DNA of 64,000 bases from Chionoecetes opilio (GCA_016584305.1 JACEEZ010003836.1:110001-174000); one strand, 5' to 3'. Shown: positions 1 through 15,040, counted from the stretch's first letter. Made by a program: numbers and translations. The notes: a model not told the origin generated them from the sequence alone.

Positions 1-48
1 AGAGAGAGAGAGAGAAAGAGAGAGAGAAGAAAAAAAAAAAGAAAAAAA
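1..48. repeat. (AG)n and A-rich tract at window edge
   Basis: The window opens inside an interrupted GA repeat that grades into an A-rich run, so the true length extends off the left edge. Confidence 0.9.
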
Positions 49-524
49 ACTAACATACCTCGAATAATGCTCAGTTCTGCTAGTTATACTTAAACTAAAA
101 AAATAAATTAACGCATGGAAACAAGTGCTTTATTTTACTATCCTTGAGACCAAACCACCGCCTGCATAATACATAACCTCCTCCCACACTGCGGTTTGTT
201 AATTACTAATCGCCTTATGAGAAACATTCCACTCTAATGACCTTATCCTCTCATACATCCACCTGAAAATAAGAGTTGGAGGAGTTATAACGCCGCCCAT
301 TTGTTATTGTGCGTCGTGGTGGAAGGGCGGGAACTGTGGGCGGTGTGGGGGCGTGAGGCCAGGGGCGTTGTGGTCTTTGTGAGGGTGGTGGAGGGCCAGA
401 GGTGTTACTTTTGTGGTGGACGATGGCTTGGTGGAAGTGGAAGTGGTGGTGATGGTGGTTGTGGTATTCCGAAGGTGTTATGGTATGTATATTTTGTTTT
501 ATATTTCCAATGTATTATCTTTTC

Positions 525-658
<134 letters not shown>

Positions 659-932
659 TATTAAGTGGAAGTCAAGGCGATGGAGTGAGCACTGAGGCAG
701 GTGGAAGTGGATGTGGAGTGGTGGTTCAGCATCTCCAATGCAGAGGTCGATCTTTAGGGTGGATTATATAAATGTTTTAAGTCTCCACAGAATGACTTGT
801 GTCTTCCTTGTTTTGTGAGTCAATTTCGTGAAGAAAATCGCGTGAGGAGAAAAAGGTGTTTGAGTTTTTTCATTCTTTCATTCTTTCTTTCTTCGGTTTA
901 TTTGTACTCTGGCCTAAAGATCTTCCTTCCTG

Positions 933-1074
<142 letters not shown>

Positions 1075-1081
1075 GCAGCAT

Positions 1082-1599
1082 ATAATTGGATGCACATACT
1101 GAAAAGACACGAGCGAGAAGGCGGAAGTCAGAGTAATTAATGAACGCCAGATGGAAAGCAGGAATAAAGCAGAATCATCCACCCTTATCATTAGTGGATT
1201 AGTGGAGACACCCGTGAGTGGACACCTTTATGCGCAGGTGAGAACTCCACCACCAAGACCAACACCACCACGGTTGAATAAGAATCGAAGGACGTCACTT
1301 CAAGTTTGTTTTGTGCCCTTGTTGGTATCCGCTATGCCGCAGGACTTTTAAAAAGAGGAAGTGGAGGAGAGATAAGGAAGGAAGGGGCGGGGGCGTGATC
1401 CTCTGACCCACCACCCACGCCCACCTCACCACAGAATTCCTTGCCCCAGGATATCCACCCCCCCACATTCCCCCCCGCCCCGCCCTGCGCCTATACCACC
1501 GTTACCACCTCTGCCGCCCCACCTTCCCCTTCCCCTCCCTCCCTTGCTGCTGTCGTTTGGCCGCCTATATGTTGTTTTCGTTCCAGAGAGATGGTGTAT

Positions 1600-1600
<1 letters not shown>
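1082..1600. other. Unique-looking sequence, no gene seen
   Basis: Mixed-composition DNA turning C-rich after 1400, with several runs of five to seven C. I see no conserved coding signal, RNA gene or transposon terminus. Confidence 0.6.
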
Positions 1601-1655
<55 letters not shown>

Positions 1656-1660
1656 TTTTC

Positions 1661-1740
<80 letters not shown>
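1601..1740. repeat. Interrupted (CT)n microsatellite
   Basis: CT tract broken by a TTTTTCC block near 1655 and by small phase changes, so it is older or less stable than the pure tract at 529. Confidence 0.95.
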
Positions 1741-1743
<3 letters not shown>

Positions 1744-1809
1744 TTTACCAATTTTCAAGGGGACGGACGGTGTTTATATCAAACGCAAAAATTATCAAGA
1801 TTGAAAGAT

Positions 1810-1955
1810 GGAAGTTGTAATAAAGTATTAGTAGTAAAAGTGGTGACGGTAATGGTGGTAGTAGAAAAATTTGGAAATAATGATGATGGTGATAATGACA
1901 ACAATAATGATGAAAACAAACAACAATAATGCTAATGATGATAATGATAAAAGTT
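1810..1955. repeat. Degenerate (GAT/AAT)n low-complexity region
   Basis: Purine-rich trinucleotide-like sequence of GAT, AAT, GGT and AGT words without exact tandem order, probably a decayed trinucleotide microsatellite. Similar decayed tracts lie at 23855-24030 and 32280-32350. Confidence 0.7.
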
Positions 1956-2358
1956 CAAAATGACGAAACCTATAAATATTGGTTAATTTCAGTTGATTCA
2001 TGATAACTAATGAAATTAATGGCCAGAATTATTTATTTTTTAATTGTGTAAATTTGATGTATTTTTTCACGTAACAATGAAAAATAATGATAGTATTAAC
2101 ACATCATCAGATACACAAAACAGAGTCTAATAAGGAAAGGAAGACAAAGAATAAAGGAAAATCCAGTCAAACCGATGATTGAGAGCAACTAAAATTACAC
2201 AGAGAAACGGAAGGGGAGGAAGAAACAAGAGAAAAAACGAGTGAAGAATGGAGGGACTGCAGGGAAGGCAAAGATTTACGAGACACAAGCGTATGGAAGC
2301 GGAAAAATATGACGGAAGAGAAAGTCAGGAAGAAACTAAAGAAGGTGAAATGTTGCGT

Positions 2359-2362
<4 letters not shown>
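1956..2362. other. AT-rich then A-rich unique sequence
   Basis: AT-rich DNA to about 2110, then a purine-rich (A/G) stretch leading into the next GA tract. No coding or RNA signal seen. Confidence 0.6.
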
Positions 2363-2404
<42 letters not shown>

Positions 2405-2415
2405 AGAGAGAGAAG

Positions 2416-2452
<37 letters not shown>
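2363..2452. repeat. Interrupted (GA)n microsatellite
   Basis: GA tract with single-base phase shifts near 2400, 2413 and 2440. Confidence 0.95.
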
Positions 2453-2594
2453 AGTAAGACAGAGAGGATAAGGAGACAAAGCAAGACTCCGATTGCATCA
2501 TACAGACGGACAGTGATGCAGTCAGTTAGTGTTTACCTTTAGCTAATGCCTGTACTTGCCCATTCACAGGCACGCATCTCTTGGGTCCACGTCC

Positions 2595-2597
<3 letters not shown>

Positions 2598-2689
<92 letters not shown>
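2598..2689. repeat. (GA)n microsatellite
   Basis: GA repeat with one short GGAGAAG interruption near 2643. Confidence 0.95.
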
Positions 2690-2691
<2 letters not shown>

Positions 2692-2946
2692 AGGGGTTGA
2701 TGCGCTAATTACAGTATATCTATCATCAGTATCTTTCTTATCGGGTGGGCATGGGGTGTTCGGCGGCCATTAGAGGACCAGTGACCTCTCAGCGTCCCGC
2801 CAAGAGATCGGACCTGCCATCACACACACGGGAATTAAAAAAAAGTCAGGTCACACTCCCCCGTAAATCTGACCTCGCTCATGAGTGTGGAATGAGTCAC
2901 TGTTCCGTTAATGTATGATTGTCTGCTGCTAAACCAATAAATGACA

Positions 2947-3060
<114 letters not shown>

Positions 3061-3387
3061 GATATCACGCAAAGCAAAATGACCTGAGTTTTTTTTTTTT
3101 TTTTTTTTTTCCTTCTTTTTTTCATCGTCTCTCTCTCTCGATCCTTGACATTCCTTAACTTTCCTGGAGCGCCAAATTCCGTGGAAAGGCCGTGACGCGC
3201 TGACCCCGATGACCTGGCTTGACCCGCAGGACCCAGAGGACAGTCAGGTCGCTCCCATCCTGAGCTGTTTCGTGGAGACGCCGGCTGGTCACTGGTCAAT
3301 CATCCCGTATTTGTCATAAGAGGAAATCGAAACAAACACATTTCCCTTTTTTTATTTTCAGGATAATAACTTGGGTTCTGTGTGCTG

Positions 3388-3389
<2 letters not shown>

Positions 3390-3464
<75 letters not shown>
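3390..3464. repeat. (GA)n microsatellite
   Basis: Pure GA tract. The G-rich, GGGAGAG-rich sequence at 3590-3780 may be a decayed continuation. Confidence 0.96.
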
Positions 3465-3466
<2 letters not shown>

Positions 3467-3588
3467 AACAAGAGAGGCTGTAGTCTGCTCTAAGCTACAC
3501 AGAGGGGCTGCGTGAGACGTGCGGACAATAGGGACGATACATCAAAGCTCTCATACTCTGCTTATCGGCCCAGATCTTGGCTTTCTGT

Positions 3589-3785
3589 AAGGGCGGGGAT
3601 GACGGAGGAGGGAGAGAGATGATGGGAGGAAGAAGAAAGATAGGGGGTGGAGAGGGAGAGAGTAAGGATGGGGGAGGAAGTCGCTTGAAGCCAAAGAGAG
3701 AATGAGTATTTGAGGGAGAGTGGTGGGAGAGGGAGGTTGGGAGAGTGGTGGGAGAGGGAGGAGGGAGTGTGGTCGGCGGAGTTTA
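3589..3785. repeat. Purine-rich degenerate (GGGAGA) region
   Basis: Strongly purine-biased + strand with a local duplication: the word GAGAGTGGTGGGAGAGGGAG occurs twice near 3715 and 3741. Resembles a decayed GA/GGA satellite. Confidence 0.65.
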
Positions 3786-3987
3786 GATTAATGGAGTAAT
3801 CATAGGTTGATTGTGGCCGACTAGTGATCATTGACAGGGAGGTTTGAGGGGGAAAGAACAGTTGTTTTCCTCCTGCGGTCAACTGGCGGACAAGACGCCT
3901 CGCCTCGCCTCGCCATTCCATGTTATACCGAGATTTCTGAAACCGGTGTACTTAAGGAAAAAAAAGATTGCTCCGTTGGCTTGTTCG

Positions 3988-4161
<174 letters not shown>

Positions 4162-4364
4162 CTAGGCAGCGTCCTGACGGGTGTCGTGGCGGAAATACCA
4201 TTCAGGTGATACATATCTTGAAGGATTTAGTTCATGGTTTATTCAAGTAACGATTCATGAACTAGGATCCTTCGTCTTCAGAATTTAAAACAGTAAAACA
4301 ATATACGTAAAACACCGAGGCCGATCAAGGAAGGGAGGTGAAATTGACGGGAGGAAAGGTATGG

Positions 4365-5873
4365 GGAGTTTTCAAAGCTAAGCCGCCAGATGTCTCTCGC
4401 GCATCTCACTTCCTCTGCCCTTTGAGCGTGAATGATCTATCATTTATCGTAAATTCCCTGTACTTTTTCGGGACATATCAGAATTACCCTTCAATACAAC
4501 AACTGAAACAGTTCTTAATAAAAAATGTAGTTTATTATTTTATTTGTGAGCACTTGGTGAAAATATTGGCAAAACAATTGAATACTTGAAAACTCAATCT
4601 TTAAAAATCGTCTTTTCATGAAAATACGCAAGTTGAAGCAGAATGAGGCTTCAGGAAATATCTACTTGTATGTAAGCATTCACTGAGTACCTATTTTGGG
4701 TGTATATGTCTCTCTTACGACGAACATTTAACCAAGACAGAGTGTGGCGTTCAGCATCTCCACAGAAACCATCCCGCTGGCAGGATCTGCTATCACCCAC
4801 TTTCCTGTTGACACGACACGGGGATGGACAGCTCAGCGCCGCCGCTCCCTTACCTCACGGCCCATATCTCTGATACTCCTAACTTCTCAATACCAGAGGC
4901 TGTCATCCTATAACTATCATCATCCGCTTATCTCATCACACTCTCTATCCTCTACTGGAATATTCGTGGCATCCGCTCCCACATACCGTTTCCCACATAA
5001 AGGAGTCTCCTTATTTCACCTGCTTTGTGAAATTCCCCTATTTGTGTATAGTCCTCCTGCTTTGACTGTGACTTTGTGTTGTTGGGGCGGATCGGAGTGG
5101 CGCGTGTAGTTACGTGACAGACGTGCAGTCACTATTGTACTGTGGGTAGTAGTAGTTTGCGTAATAAAGCCGTGCACAGCAGTAAATGTCTCCTTGCAGT
5201 CCTTCCCGTCTCCTCCATAGCCCTGGAGGAGACGGGCTATGGAGTGGGTGATCATGATTGATCACCCACTGATCAGTGGGGGGTTGCCCCCCCCCCACCT
5301 CCTTCGTTACAATAGGATAAACCAGAGGACATAGGGTATTCAGAGAGAAGGGTTGGTTGATTGATTCAGAGGGAAGGACATTGAGGTGGATCGAGGGGGC
5401 GGCGGAGCTCTCGCATGTAAACAAACGCTTTCAACTGTCTTCCATCCCGTACTGTTCTCGAGTTGCCAAGCACTTAAAATTACTTCTTGGTTAAATGTTC
5501 GTCGCAAGACAGACAGACACACCCAAAATAGGTACTCAGTGAATGCTTACATACAGGTAGATATTTCCTGAAGCCTCATTCTGCTTGAACTTTGCGTTTA
5601 TTCATGAAAAGACGATTTTTTTAAATTGAGTTTTCAAGTATTCAATTGTTTTGCCAATATTTTCACCAAGTGCTCACAAATAAAATGATAAACTACATTT
5701 TTTATTAGGAACTGTTTCAGTTGTTGTATTGAAGAGTAATTCTGATATGTCCCGAAAAAGCACAGGGAATTTACGGTAAATGATAGATCATTCACGCTCA
5801 AAGGACAGTGGATATGACAGCGCGAGAAACAGGCTTGAGCGTGAGCTTATTAGAAAACTCCCCATTAGTGACG
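4365..5873. mobile_element. Large foldback (inverted-repeat) element, about 1.5 kb
   Basis: The left arm (4365-4736) and right arm (5485-5873) are reverse complements of each other over most of their length. Shared landmarks include CCTTTGAGCGTGAATGATC at the outer part and GACGAACATTTAACCAAGA at the inner end. The arms differ by scattered substitutions and small indels, and outermost similarity fades (TGGGGAGTTTT is still shared). The 748-bp loop has no recognisable coding sequence. No transposase is visible, so it could be a non-autonomous foldback element or a segmental inverted duplication. The right arm ends just before an oligo-T/(GT)n tract. Confidence 0.85.
5205..5269. repeat. Two adjacent short palindromes inside the foldback loop
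   Basis: CCCGTCTCCTCC (5205-5216) pairs with GGAGGAGACGGG (5225-5236) across 8 bases. GTGGGTGATCA (5244-5254) pairs with TGATCACCCAC (5259-5269) across 4 bases. Both are perfect. Confidence 0.85.
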
Positions 5874-5880
5874 GGAAGCG

Positions 5881-5891
5881 ACTTTTTTTTT

Positions 5892-5940
<49 letters not shown>
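5881..5940. repeat. Oligo-T plus (GT)n microsatellite
   Basis: About 15 T followed by about 22 GT units, immediately flanking the foldback element. Confidence 0.95.
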
Positions 5941-5941
<1 letters not shown>

Positions 5942-6344
5942 CAGGGGGTGTCGAGGTGTTCATTGGAGAGTGGAGTGGCTCGAAACTTGAAAGACCCGCC
6001 GGTTTGGTCATTCAAGTCACGGTACAAGAGTTCCATCTGAATGATTCCAAGAAACAAATGGATAAGTGACCCTGTAAGTCAGAAAATCTTATGGCCTCGA
6101 ATGTCCAGTTTTATATTCGTTTTCGATGTTTTTTTTTTTTTTTCTTTTTTTGCCCGGTGTTATTGAGTGTGCACTGCCATAGCTCTGCCGAAACCCATCA
6201 TCCACCACTGCTTTTTACTGTGAAAGTGTTGTATTTGAACCGTTTTTACCACTTCCTAATATGTTACATTTTTCCCAGAATTCGTGCAGTATACTAGTAG
6301 ATACCGTTTTGTGCTCCCTCTTCCTTATTTGCTGATCTGGCTCA

Positions 6345-6428
6345 GAGCTTTAATTATAATAGTAACATTAATTTTATTCTCACCCGAAGGCATACAAGCA
6401 TAACAAAAACAGGAATGAACTTAAATTA
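6345..6428 (-). mobile_element. Candidate LINE-like 3' end, minus strand
   Basis: On the minus strand this reads TTTAAGTTCATTCCTG, then TGTATGCCTTCGGGTGAGAA, then an AT-rich tail. The same blocks in the same order occur on the + strand at 9255-9352, where the tail is a run of AAT. A conserved 3' terminus followed by an A/T-rich short repeat is typical of LINE 3' ends in invertebrates. The LINE assignment is inference; the homology of the two copies is seen. Confidence 0.5.
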
Positions 6429-7567
<1,139 letters not shown>

Positions 7568-8602
7568 GTGTGTGAATGGCTAGAATAGCTCCCTAATGCT
7601 TCATATATATGATCCTGATCCCTTTTCAGCTAATCGTGTTTCGCGAACTGCATTCTTCATTAGAAATTAATTATCCTCCTCCTCTGCTCTTACCCCTCAG
7701 GCCCTGCGCTCTTCTTCAACTGCCCATCTATTTTAATTTCCTATCTATTCTACTTACTCTTTCATGTTCGTAATTATGTAGCCTTGTGCTCCAGTGCTCG
7801 CCCATCCCTCCCCTGCTCGCTTGCCCTCTATCTCACGTGATATAATGACCTGCTTCATATCATTACCGATAATTCATTTTCTGTTCTTTTAATTCGCGAC
7901 GATCATGTGAGACAGTTATTGCCCCATCAATTCACTTCAATTCATTTCATTTCTATAGGTAACTAGTGGGTGGAATGCGATGGGTTCCTTTTATTTCATG
8001 TGGGTTCAGGGGAGGCTCGGCTGGTAAGGTAAATATTGGGTGTCGGGTATTCGCCTGCTGAAGTATTTGCTCATCAGTCTGCAATGAAAAAGTCTGGGGG
8101 CAAGATTGGCTGATTGAATGATTGAGTATACTTAAACCTCACAGGAGATATTGTATTTACCTTGTGGGTACGTAAGCGTAGCGCGCCTGCTGGCATGAGG
8201 GTTGGCGGCCTTAGACCATAATGGCGAGTCTGTGTGTTGTAATCCCTTGCCCGATGCAGACTATGGGTGGGTCTCCTCTCACGCTGGGGTCACGTAGCAG
8301 AAAATTGGTACAGACCTGAGTCGTGGTGCTGCGAACTCGCAATCTGGAAGGCCAGCAACCTTCACCTGTGTGTCATTCACCCACGGTCTTGCACACGCGA
8401 GCAGAACTCGCGATTGCCAACTCTTACCCTCCCAAAAAGAGCTTAGAGCTCATAGTAACCGATCTTTGGGTAATTCTAGGACCTTACACACCACACACGA
8501 CCCATCAAGGAGGACACTAACAACCTTTGATGTCAGCGGATTCCACCCCGTCCTCCTGTACAGCAGAAGGTGGCGCAGGCGATCAGACACGGGCTGTGTA
8601 TG
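7568..8602. other. Unique-looking sequence, no gene seen
   Basis: No tandem repeat, RNA gene or transposon end recognised. Open frames are short and lack family similarity. Confidence 0.5.
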
Positions 8603-8603
8603 T

Positions 8604-8636
<33 letters not shown>
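8603..8636. repeat. (CAG)n trinucleotide repeat, about 11 units
   Basis: Pure GCA/CAG run followed by AAAAACAACAACAG. In one frame it encodes poly-Ala, but neither flank looks coding. The only CAG microsatellite in the window. Confidence 0.95.
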
Positions 8637-8637
<1 letters not shown>

Positions 8638-9254
8638 AAACAACAACAGTTTTTGTAGCGCCGTCATCACATCGAATACCTGTGTTTAGATACCATTTGT
8701 TCATGGTTAGAAAGAGCCGCAGTAAATGAATTTTCACTCAAATGTAGTCTTGTGAGTTCGTTGTGTACGGAGCAAAGACACATAAGACGTGCTGTTTGAG
8801 TCTTGCGGTTGCCAGACTTCATAGCAAATATGTCTTTGCATAGGATTCAAACTAGTGGAAGCTACCAGCATATTGTTTTTCTGCTCTAATATTAGACTTG
8901 AGACGCTATTAGATATTCCCGAAAAAGTAACACAAGGATAATCATTTATGCCCATTATGTAATTCAGTGTCCAAAAAGGAGCTCACAACACTCATTAGGC
9001 CTGAGCCAAACCTGATCAACTCCTATACTAATATTCTCACCTGCAAATTATCTCATACCAAAACATGTTTGAAGATTAATTAACATATACTTAGAATAGA
9101 GATACAGTGCAAAAAAACCAGATTACTTACATTTACACGTACTGTATCATGAAGCTTCGTAAACATTACTGAAACCAGTATTACGCGCGTCAACACTGTA
9201 TTAGAGCCTCGCCCTCCACTAGACTACACTTCCACTTCCACTAGACTTCTTCCC
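8637..9254. other. Unique-looking sequence, no gene seen
   Basis: AT-leaning DNA without recognisable repeat or coding signal. Confidence 0.5.
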
Positions 9255-9352
9255 CTTAAGTTCATTTCCTTATGTATTTATATATATATATATATTTTCC
9301 TGTATGCCTTCGGGTGAAAATATAATAATAATAATCATTATTATTATTACTA
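9255..9352 (+). mobile_element. Candidate LINE-like 3' end with AAT tail
   Basis: Contains TTAAGTTCATTTCCT, a short (TA)n insertion, TGTATGCCTTCGGGTGAAAA and an ATAATAATAAT tail. It matches the minus-strand copy at 6345-6428 in block order. The body of the element is not recognisable upstream, so if it is a LINE it is severely 5'-truncated. Confidence 0.55.
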
Positions 9353-10243
9353 GGTATCTGCTGTAGTGTCAAGTCCAAGGGCGGCTTTAGACTTACTAGA
9401 AGCTGCCTTATTGCGGACTAGTAAAGGAGACCAGCAACCCCCTCCCCCCTCTTCTACCCCCCCCCTCCCCCGCCACTGCTGGATTCAGAGACGCGTGAGT
9501 GACCTTATCTGGCCTCATCTCCCGCCCTGACCTCCTCCCCGGGGTTACTAGCACTGAGTCACAATAATTTAAAGTGAGTTAGCCGGCGACACGAGGATGA
9601 TCTGATAACCCGAGACGCGTCCTGGTAAATGCGACTTTATCTCAAGTATTTAAATGGGAAGGAAATTATACTGAGAAGCTGCAAGGGGTGGAAGAGGCGG
9701 GCTGGGGGGGAGGGGGGCTTAGGGGGGGGTTGATGTATAGGGTACGTAGAGGAAGAAGGCGAAATGGACAGAGCGAAAAGAATTAAGAAGGGAATGGAAT
9801 GTCTAACCGTCTAACGTGTGTATAGTTGAAAAAAATTAAGTCCGTCATCATTTCCCTTACAGAATTTTTTTTTTATTAATTAATTGCAGCCTTTAAATAG
9901 AAGCTGCATTTAAATCACAGTTGTTAGTATATAGATAGCAGTAGTAGTTATAATAGTAGTTTGTTTACATTGCAACTACCATCTATCAACTACCATCATC
10001 TGCTTGGTCAAAGTCCAGCGTCTAGCTAGCAGCTCTGCCCTGAATTCCCTGACTTGTATCTTCGTAACGTATCGGAGAGAAAGTGCGTGGGAAGGCGTGG
10101 GTGCGTGAGTGAGTTTTATCAAGAGGCGTGCGTGCGTGGGGGCGCGTGAGGTGAGAGTAGATGGTGAGGAATGGGAGCGCGGAGGGAGGGAAGGAGGGAG
10201 AGGAAATGAGATTGACTTCCAAAACGAATTATGGTGAAAAGTT

Positions 10244-10244
<1 letters not shown>
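9353..10244. other. Unique-looking sequence with C and G homopolymer patches
   Basis: Runs of C near 9440-9475 and of G near 9700-9730. No gene recognised. Confidence 0.5.

Positions 10245-10319
<75 letters not shown>
10245..10319. repeat. (CT)n microsatellite
   Basis: Pure CT tract of about 37 units. Confidence 0.97.
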
Positions 10320-10323
<4 letters not shown>

Positions 10324-11593
10324 CACGTGCAATAATACAGGACTAGTGAGAGAAAGACTAGGAGATGAAAGGCGTGGAATTTCTCTGATCCATCAAAACA
10401 CAAACAGGCACTACGCGTCAGCCTCACCGATAATATTTTTTCCCTCCATAAAAGCCATTGTTACCGTCATCCCCTGTAGGCCGGAAAGCAGGGCCCTTAC
10501 CTCCCTGCCCCTTCCCCTGTAGCGATAAGACCCTAAAGACCTATCCTCCCTTCCTCACTCACTGTCCCTCTCCCTCCCTCTCACTTTCATCTCACTCCCT
10601 TCCCTTCTTTCTTTCTCCTTTTCACTCATTTCATTCTCTCAGTCACTCGCTCACTTCACTCTCTCCCTCCTGCTGTGTCCCTCTCTCCCTGTGTCCTCCA
10701 CCCACGCGCCGTTCACCTCGAAGGATTACTGGTCCTTGATCCTCTCAGTGGGTCGCGGCACCTGGCTTTGTCTGACGCGCTGAGAAACCTCCACCTAGCG
10801 AGGATTAACCACCCGCCCCCTGCGCTGTTTACACTCTTCCTCCCAGCGTGCTAGATGCCAGGTTTAAGGTTTATACGCGTTCTCTAGCGTACTCTATTTT
10901 TTTTTCTGGGTGTACTATGTTAGCATGTGTTGCCAGGGCTCCAGATTTCTCAAGAGTTACGAGGTATTTGATATCCTCGTTAAGTTACGTATGTGTTGGC
11001 GGCTCCGTCTGCCAGTTCAGTTTTTGTCTTGTTCTTGTGTCTTATCAGCACTTCTCACCTTTGGGTTCCTGGACGTATTTTATGTTCTACCTGGCATTTC
11101 GTACTCATCCCATTTCTTGCCTCAGAATTTATGCTTTGATCCTGCTTCTCGATTGAAGTTCTCATTCCCTTACCTGTTTCCGATCAGACGACATTTCAGA
11201 TCAAGGCCAACCACCAATCAAACTGCCAGCCTCCCACCACCTATCTGCCTCGCTCCTGCATCTTGTTAACCTATTGTTGCGGGATTTACGAAGTTTGACT
11301 CAGTAACTTGGATGAAAGACTCTCCTTGTTTACTTCACATGTCCACACAAAAAATAATTCTGGTCACTTGCTCACACAGGACGACACAGATCCTCCATAT
11401 CTATATTCTTGTGCAACCGACTCATGTTTTTTTTCTACTATGGTCACTGCATCCTTAGGTCTCAAGTCTCTCCCCTGTCCCTGCAACCCTGCCATCACGC
11501 CCACTTCCCCTGTTTAAGCAGGATGCAAGGGGTATAGGAGGAGCCATAGCGTGCAGCCCTACCACTGCCTTCCTGCCGCGGTCCGTGCATCTC
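10320..11593. other. Pyrimidine-rich then unique sequence, no gene seen
   Basis: 10540-10720 is strongly pyrimidine-rich (decayed CT/CCT). 10850-11270 has open frames of 100-119 codons in two phases with no recognisable domain and no splice structure to support them. Confidence 0.45.
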
Positions 11594-11805
11594 TTAACCC
11601 CTTCACGCCCAGATCTTTCCTTTGCCATATAAAATTGTCTGTTGTTAACCATAAAATTACGAAAAGTAACTTAGTATACCAAATTAGCTAGTGGAAAGGA
11701 TACTAAACAGGTCATATCTATAAAACATTGCTTATATTAACTAAAAATCGTCTATATGGTACTCAAATTACAATGGAAATCACGTTTTGGGTCTCAAGGG
11801 GTTGA
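11594..11805 (+). mobile_element. piggyBac-type MITE, copy 1
   Basis: A 212-bp element starting TTAACCCCTTCACGCCCAG and ending TTGGGTCTCAAGGGGTTGAA. The termini are inverted (CCCCTT/AAGGGG), and the left flank is TTAA while the right TTAA has decayed to TTGA. A second copy in the opposite orientation lies at 56851-57060. TTAA target sites with CCC...GGG termini are the hallmark of piggyBac-superfamily insertions. There is no coding capacity, so this would be a non-autonomous MITE. Superfamily is inferred from the termini only. Confidence 0.75.
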
Positions 11806-12171
11806 AACTGTGTACTCTAGATACCCACACCATTATTAACTAGTAAAAACAGAATTACCGTACTCTTTGTTGCGTCTCCTGAAGCATCACGTGTTTCATC
11901 TTGTTTAAGGGTATAGCATGACGGGGTAACCATGTCCCGGGATAGACTAATATGTGTAATAAATGTTTTGAGGCATCGGTGTTCCGGAGAGGCCATATTT
12001 TAGGGCGTTCGTGCCGGGAGCTATCGAGTACAGTACAGCATTAGCATATACGGAGGCTATCGCGTGCTTCATCGACGGCTCCCGCGACTACCGTAAGGTG
12101 CGGCCACAGTGCGAGAGTTCCTGCTGCTCGTTTTTTGAATTCTGAAGTCGTCTCAATTATGTTCTGACTAT

Positions 12172-12173
<2 letters not shown>
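11806..12173. other. Unique-looking sequence, no gene seen
   Basis: No repeat or gene signal recognised. Confidence 0.5.
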
Positions 12174-12231
<58 letters not shown>

Positions 12232-12251
12232 TGTGTGCGTGTGTGTGTGTG
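12174..12251. repeat. (GT)n microsatellite
   Basis: GT tract with CGCG-type interruptions near 12229-12240. A second, shorter GT tract lies at 12402-12424. Confidence 0.96.
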
Positions 12252-12424
12252 ACTCATTTGGGTAGGTTATAGAGGAGCGGCGAGTCAGGTGAGCAGTGAC
12301 GTCAGTAGTTCCGGAGAAGAGGTGACTCAGGTGACGCAGGTGACGCACAAGACAAGGCCGAAAGAGAGGTCGCGTCGTCCCCAAGCAGCCTATGATGACT
12401 AATGTGTGTGTGTGTGTGTGTGTG

Positions 12425-13563
<1,139 letters not shown>

Positions 13564-13799
13564 TCAGCACCTCATCCTCTCTCACATTCCTCCCCAGGAT
13601 TTATATATATACCTGGCTGGACGCGGGACTGTCGAGACACTAATGGACCATCTTAGATATTTCCTTTTTGTTCTCACTTGTTAATGATTTTAGTGGCAAG
13701 GTGGCAGTGTTATCTCCTTGTACTTCTTCTTTCCTCCTCCTTCTCCTCCTTCTCCTCCCTCTTTCTCTTCCTCTGACCACGTAGGAGTAACCAAAGGGG

Positions 13800-13880
13800 T
13801 GGTCAAGTCAGGTCACATCCGGGAGTTGACCTGACGTGTGCTGGCCTGACGTGACTGACCTGACGTGACCTGACGAGGTT
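13800..13880. repeat. Degenerate CCTGACGTG direct repeats
   Basis: CCTGACGTG occurs at least three times, with CAGGTCA/TGACCTG variants around it. Short-period decayed repeat. Confidence 0.6.
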
Positions 13881-13983
13881 ACGGCGAGTTAGTGGGGCGT
13901 GATGGTAGGATTCAAATGTGTATTTTCAACGCACGTAATGTTTTCAGCTTTGTTTCGTTTTGTCTTTGGTTTGCATTGTCATC

Positions 13984-14053
13984 CTTAAGCTTCACCCTGC
14001 CTCACCCTGTCATCACCCTGCCTCACCCTGTCTCCCCCTGCCTCACCCTGCCT
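13984..14053. repeat. TCACCCTGCC minisatellite-like repeat
   Basis: The word CACCCTG(C/T)C recurs about seven times with small changes. Confidence 0.75.
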
Positions 14054-14341
14054 TAATAACATAGGTGTCGGTGAGTTCAATTCTGTTCCCCATTGTGTGT
14101 GTCTGCATTATGAGCCGCGCGTTTGCCTGTGGTTTTGTATTTGACCTGTAATGCAAAGAAGAAAGGAGAATAGAAGTGCAGGTGAATAAATTACTACACA
14201 TGCGCATTCTGACAGACAATTTTTTTTATTATTATGATGTATTGTTTCTTTTGAGTTTTGTTTTGATTTAAATGATCATCGGCTGTTGTGTATTAGTAGT
14301 TCTTTATTTGTGAGGAGAATAATGATGAAGATGAGTATTGT

Positions 14342-14446
<105 letters not shown>

Positions 14447-14744
14447 ATCTCTCTTTGTTTCTATCTCTATCTCTTTCGTAAAACCTGTCTAGTCCCTTTG
14501 CGTTTATCAGTCAGAGCCTCGTACTCCCTCGTATATAAGAGAAAGGACTAAAATACCAGACGTAGTACCCTGGCAGTGCATTAGTCGGACGGGGGCTGCC
14601 TCACGGGCCCGGGGCGGCGCAGCGAGGGTGTGCGGTCACGCCTCACTGCGCTGACGAGGAGTTATCAAATGTTTTTCTCGTGCGCGCCGGTGAGAGAGAG
14701 GGAGAGGGAGAGAAGAGCAGACATTTATATATAAGTGTTATTTT

Positions 14745-14863
<119 letters not shown>

Positions 14864-14925
14864 CACATAAGATTAGGGAAGGGACGTCGCAAGGTGAGCC
14901 AGTCGTTCAAATGAGCAAGGCTTCC

Positions 14926-15040
14926 TCCTCCTCCTCCTCCTCCAGGTCCTCCTCCTCCTCCTCCTCCTCCTCCTCCTCCTCCTCCTCTCCTCTCCTCCTC
15001 CTCCTCCTCCTCTCCTCCTCCTCCTTCTCCTCTTCCTCAT
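14926..15040. repeat. (TCC)n trinucleotide repeat
   Basis: TCC repeat with AGG and TC interruptions. It encodes poly-Ser or poly-Leu depending on frame and is not evidence of a gene. A longer TCC tract is at 23185. Confidence 0.95.

Noticed and set aside
8603..8636. Coding CAG repeat (poly-Ala or poly-Gln)
   Set aside because: Flanking frames give no recognisable protein, and the poly-Gln frame is interrupted nearby.
10848..11269. Overlapping + strand frames of 102-119 codons
   Set aside because: Both phases are open over the same DNA with no domain or start context to favour either.
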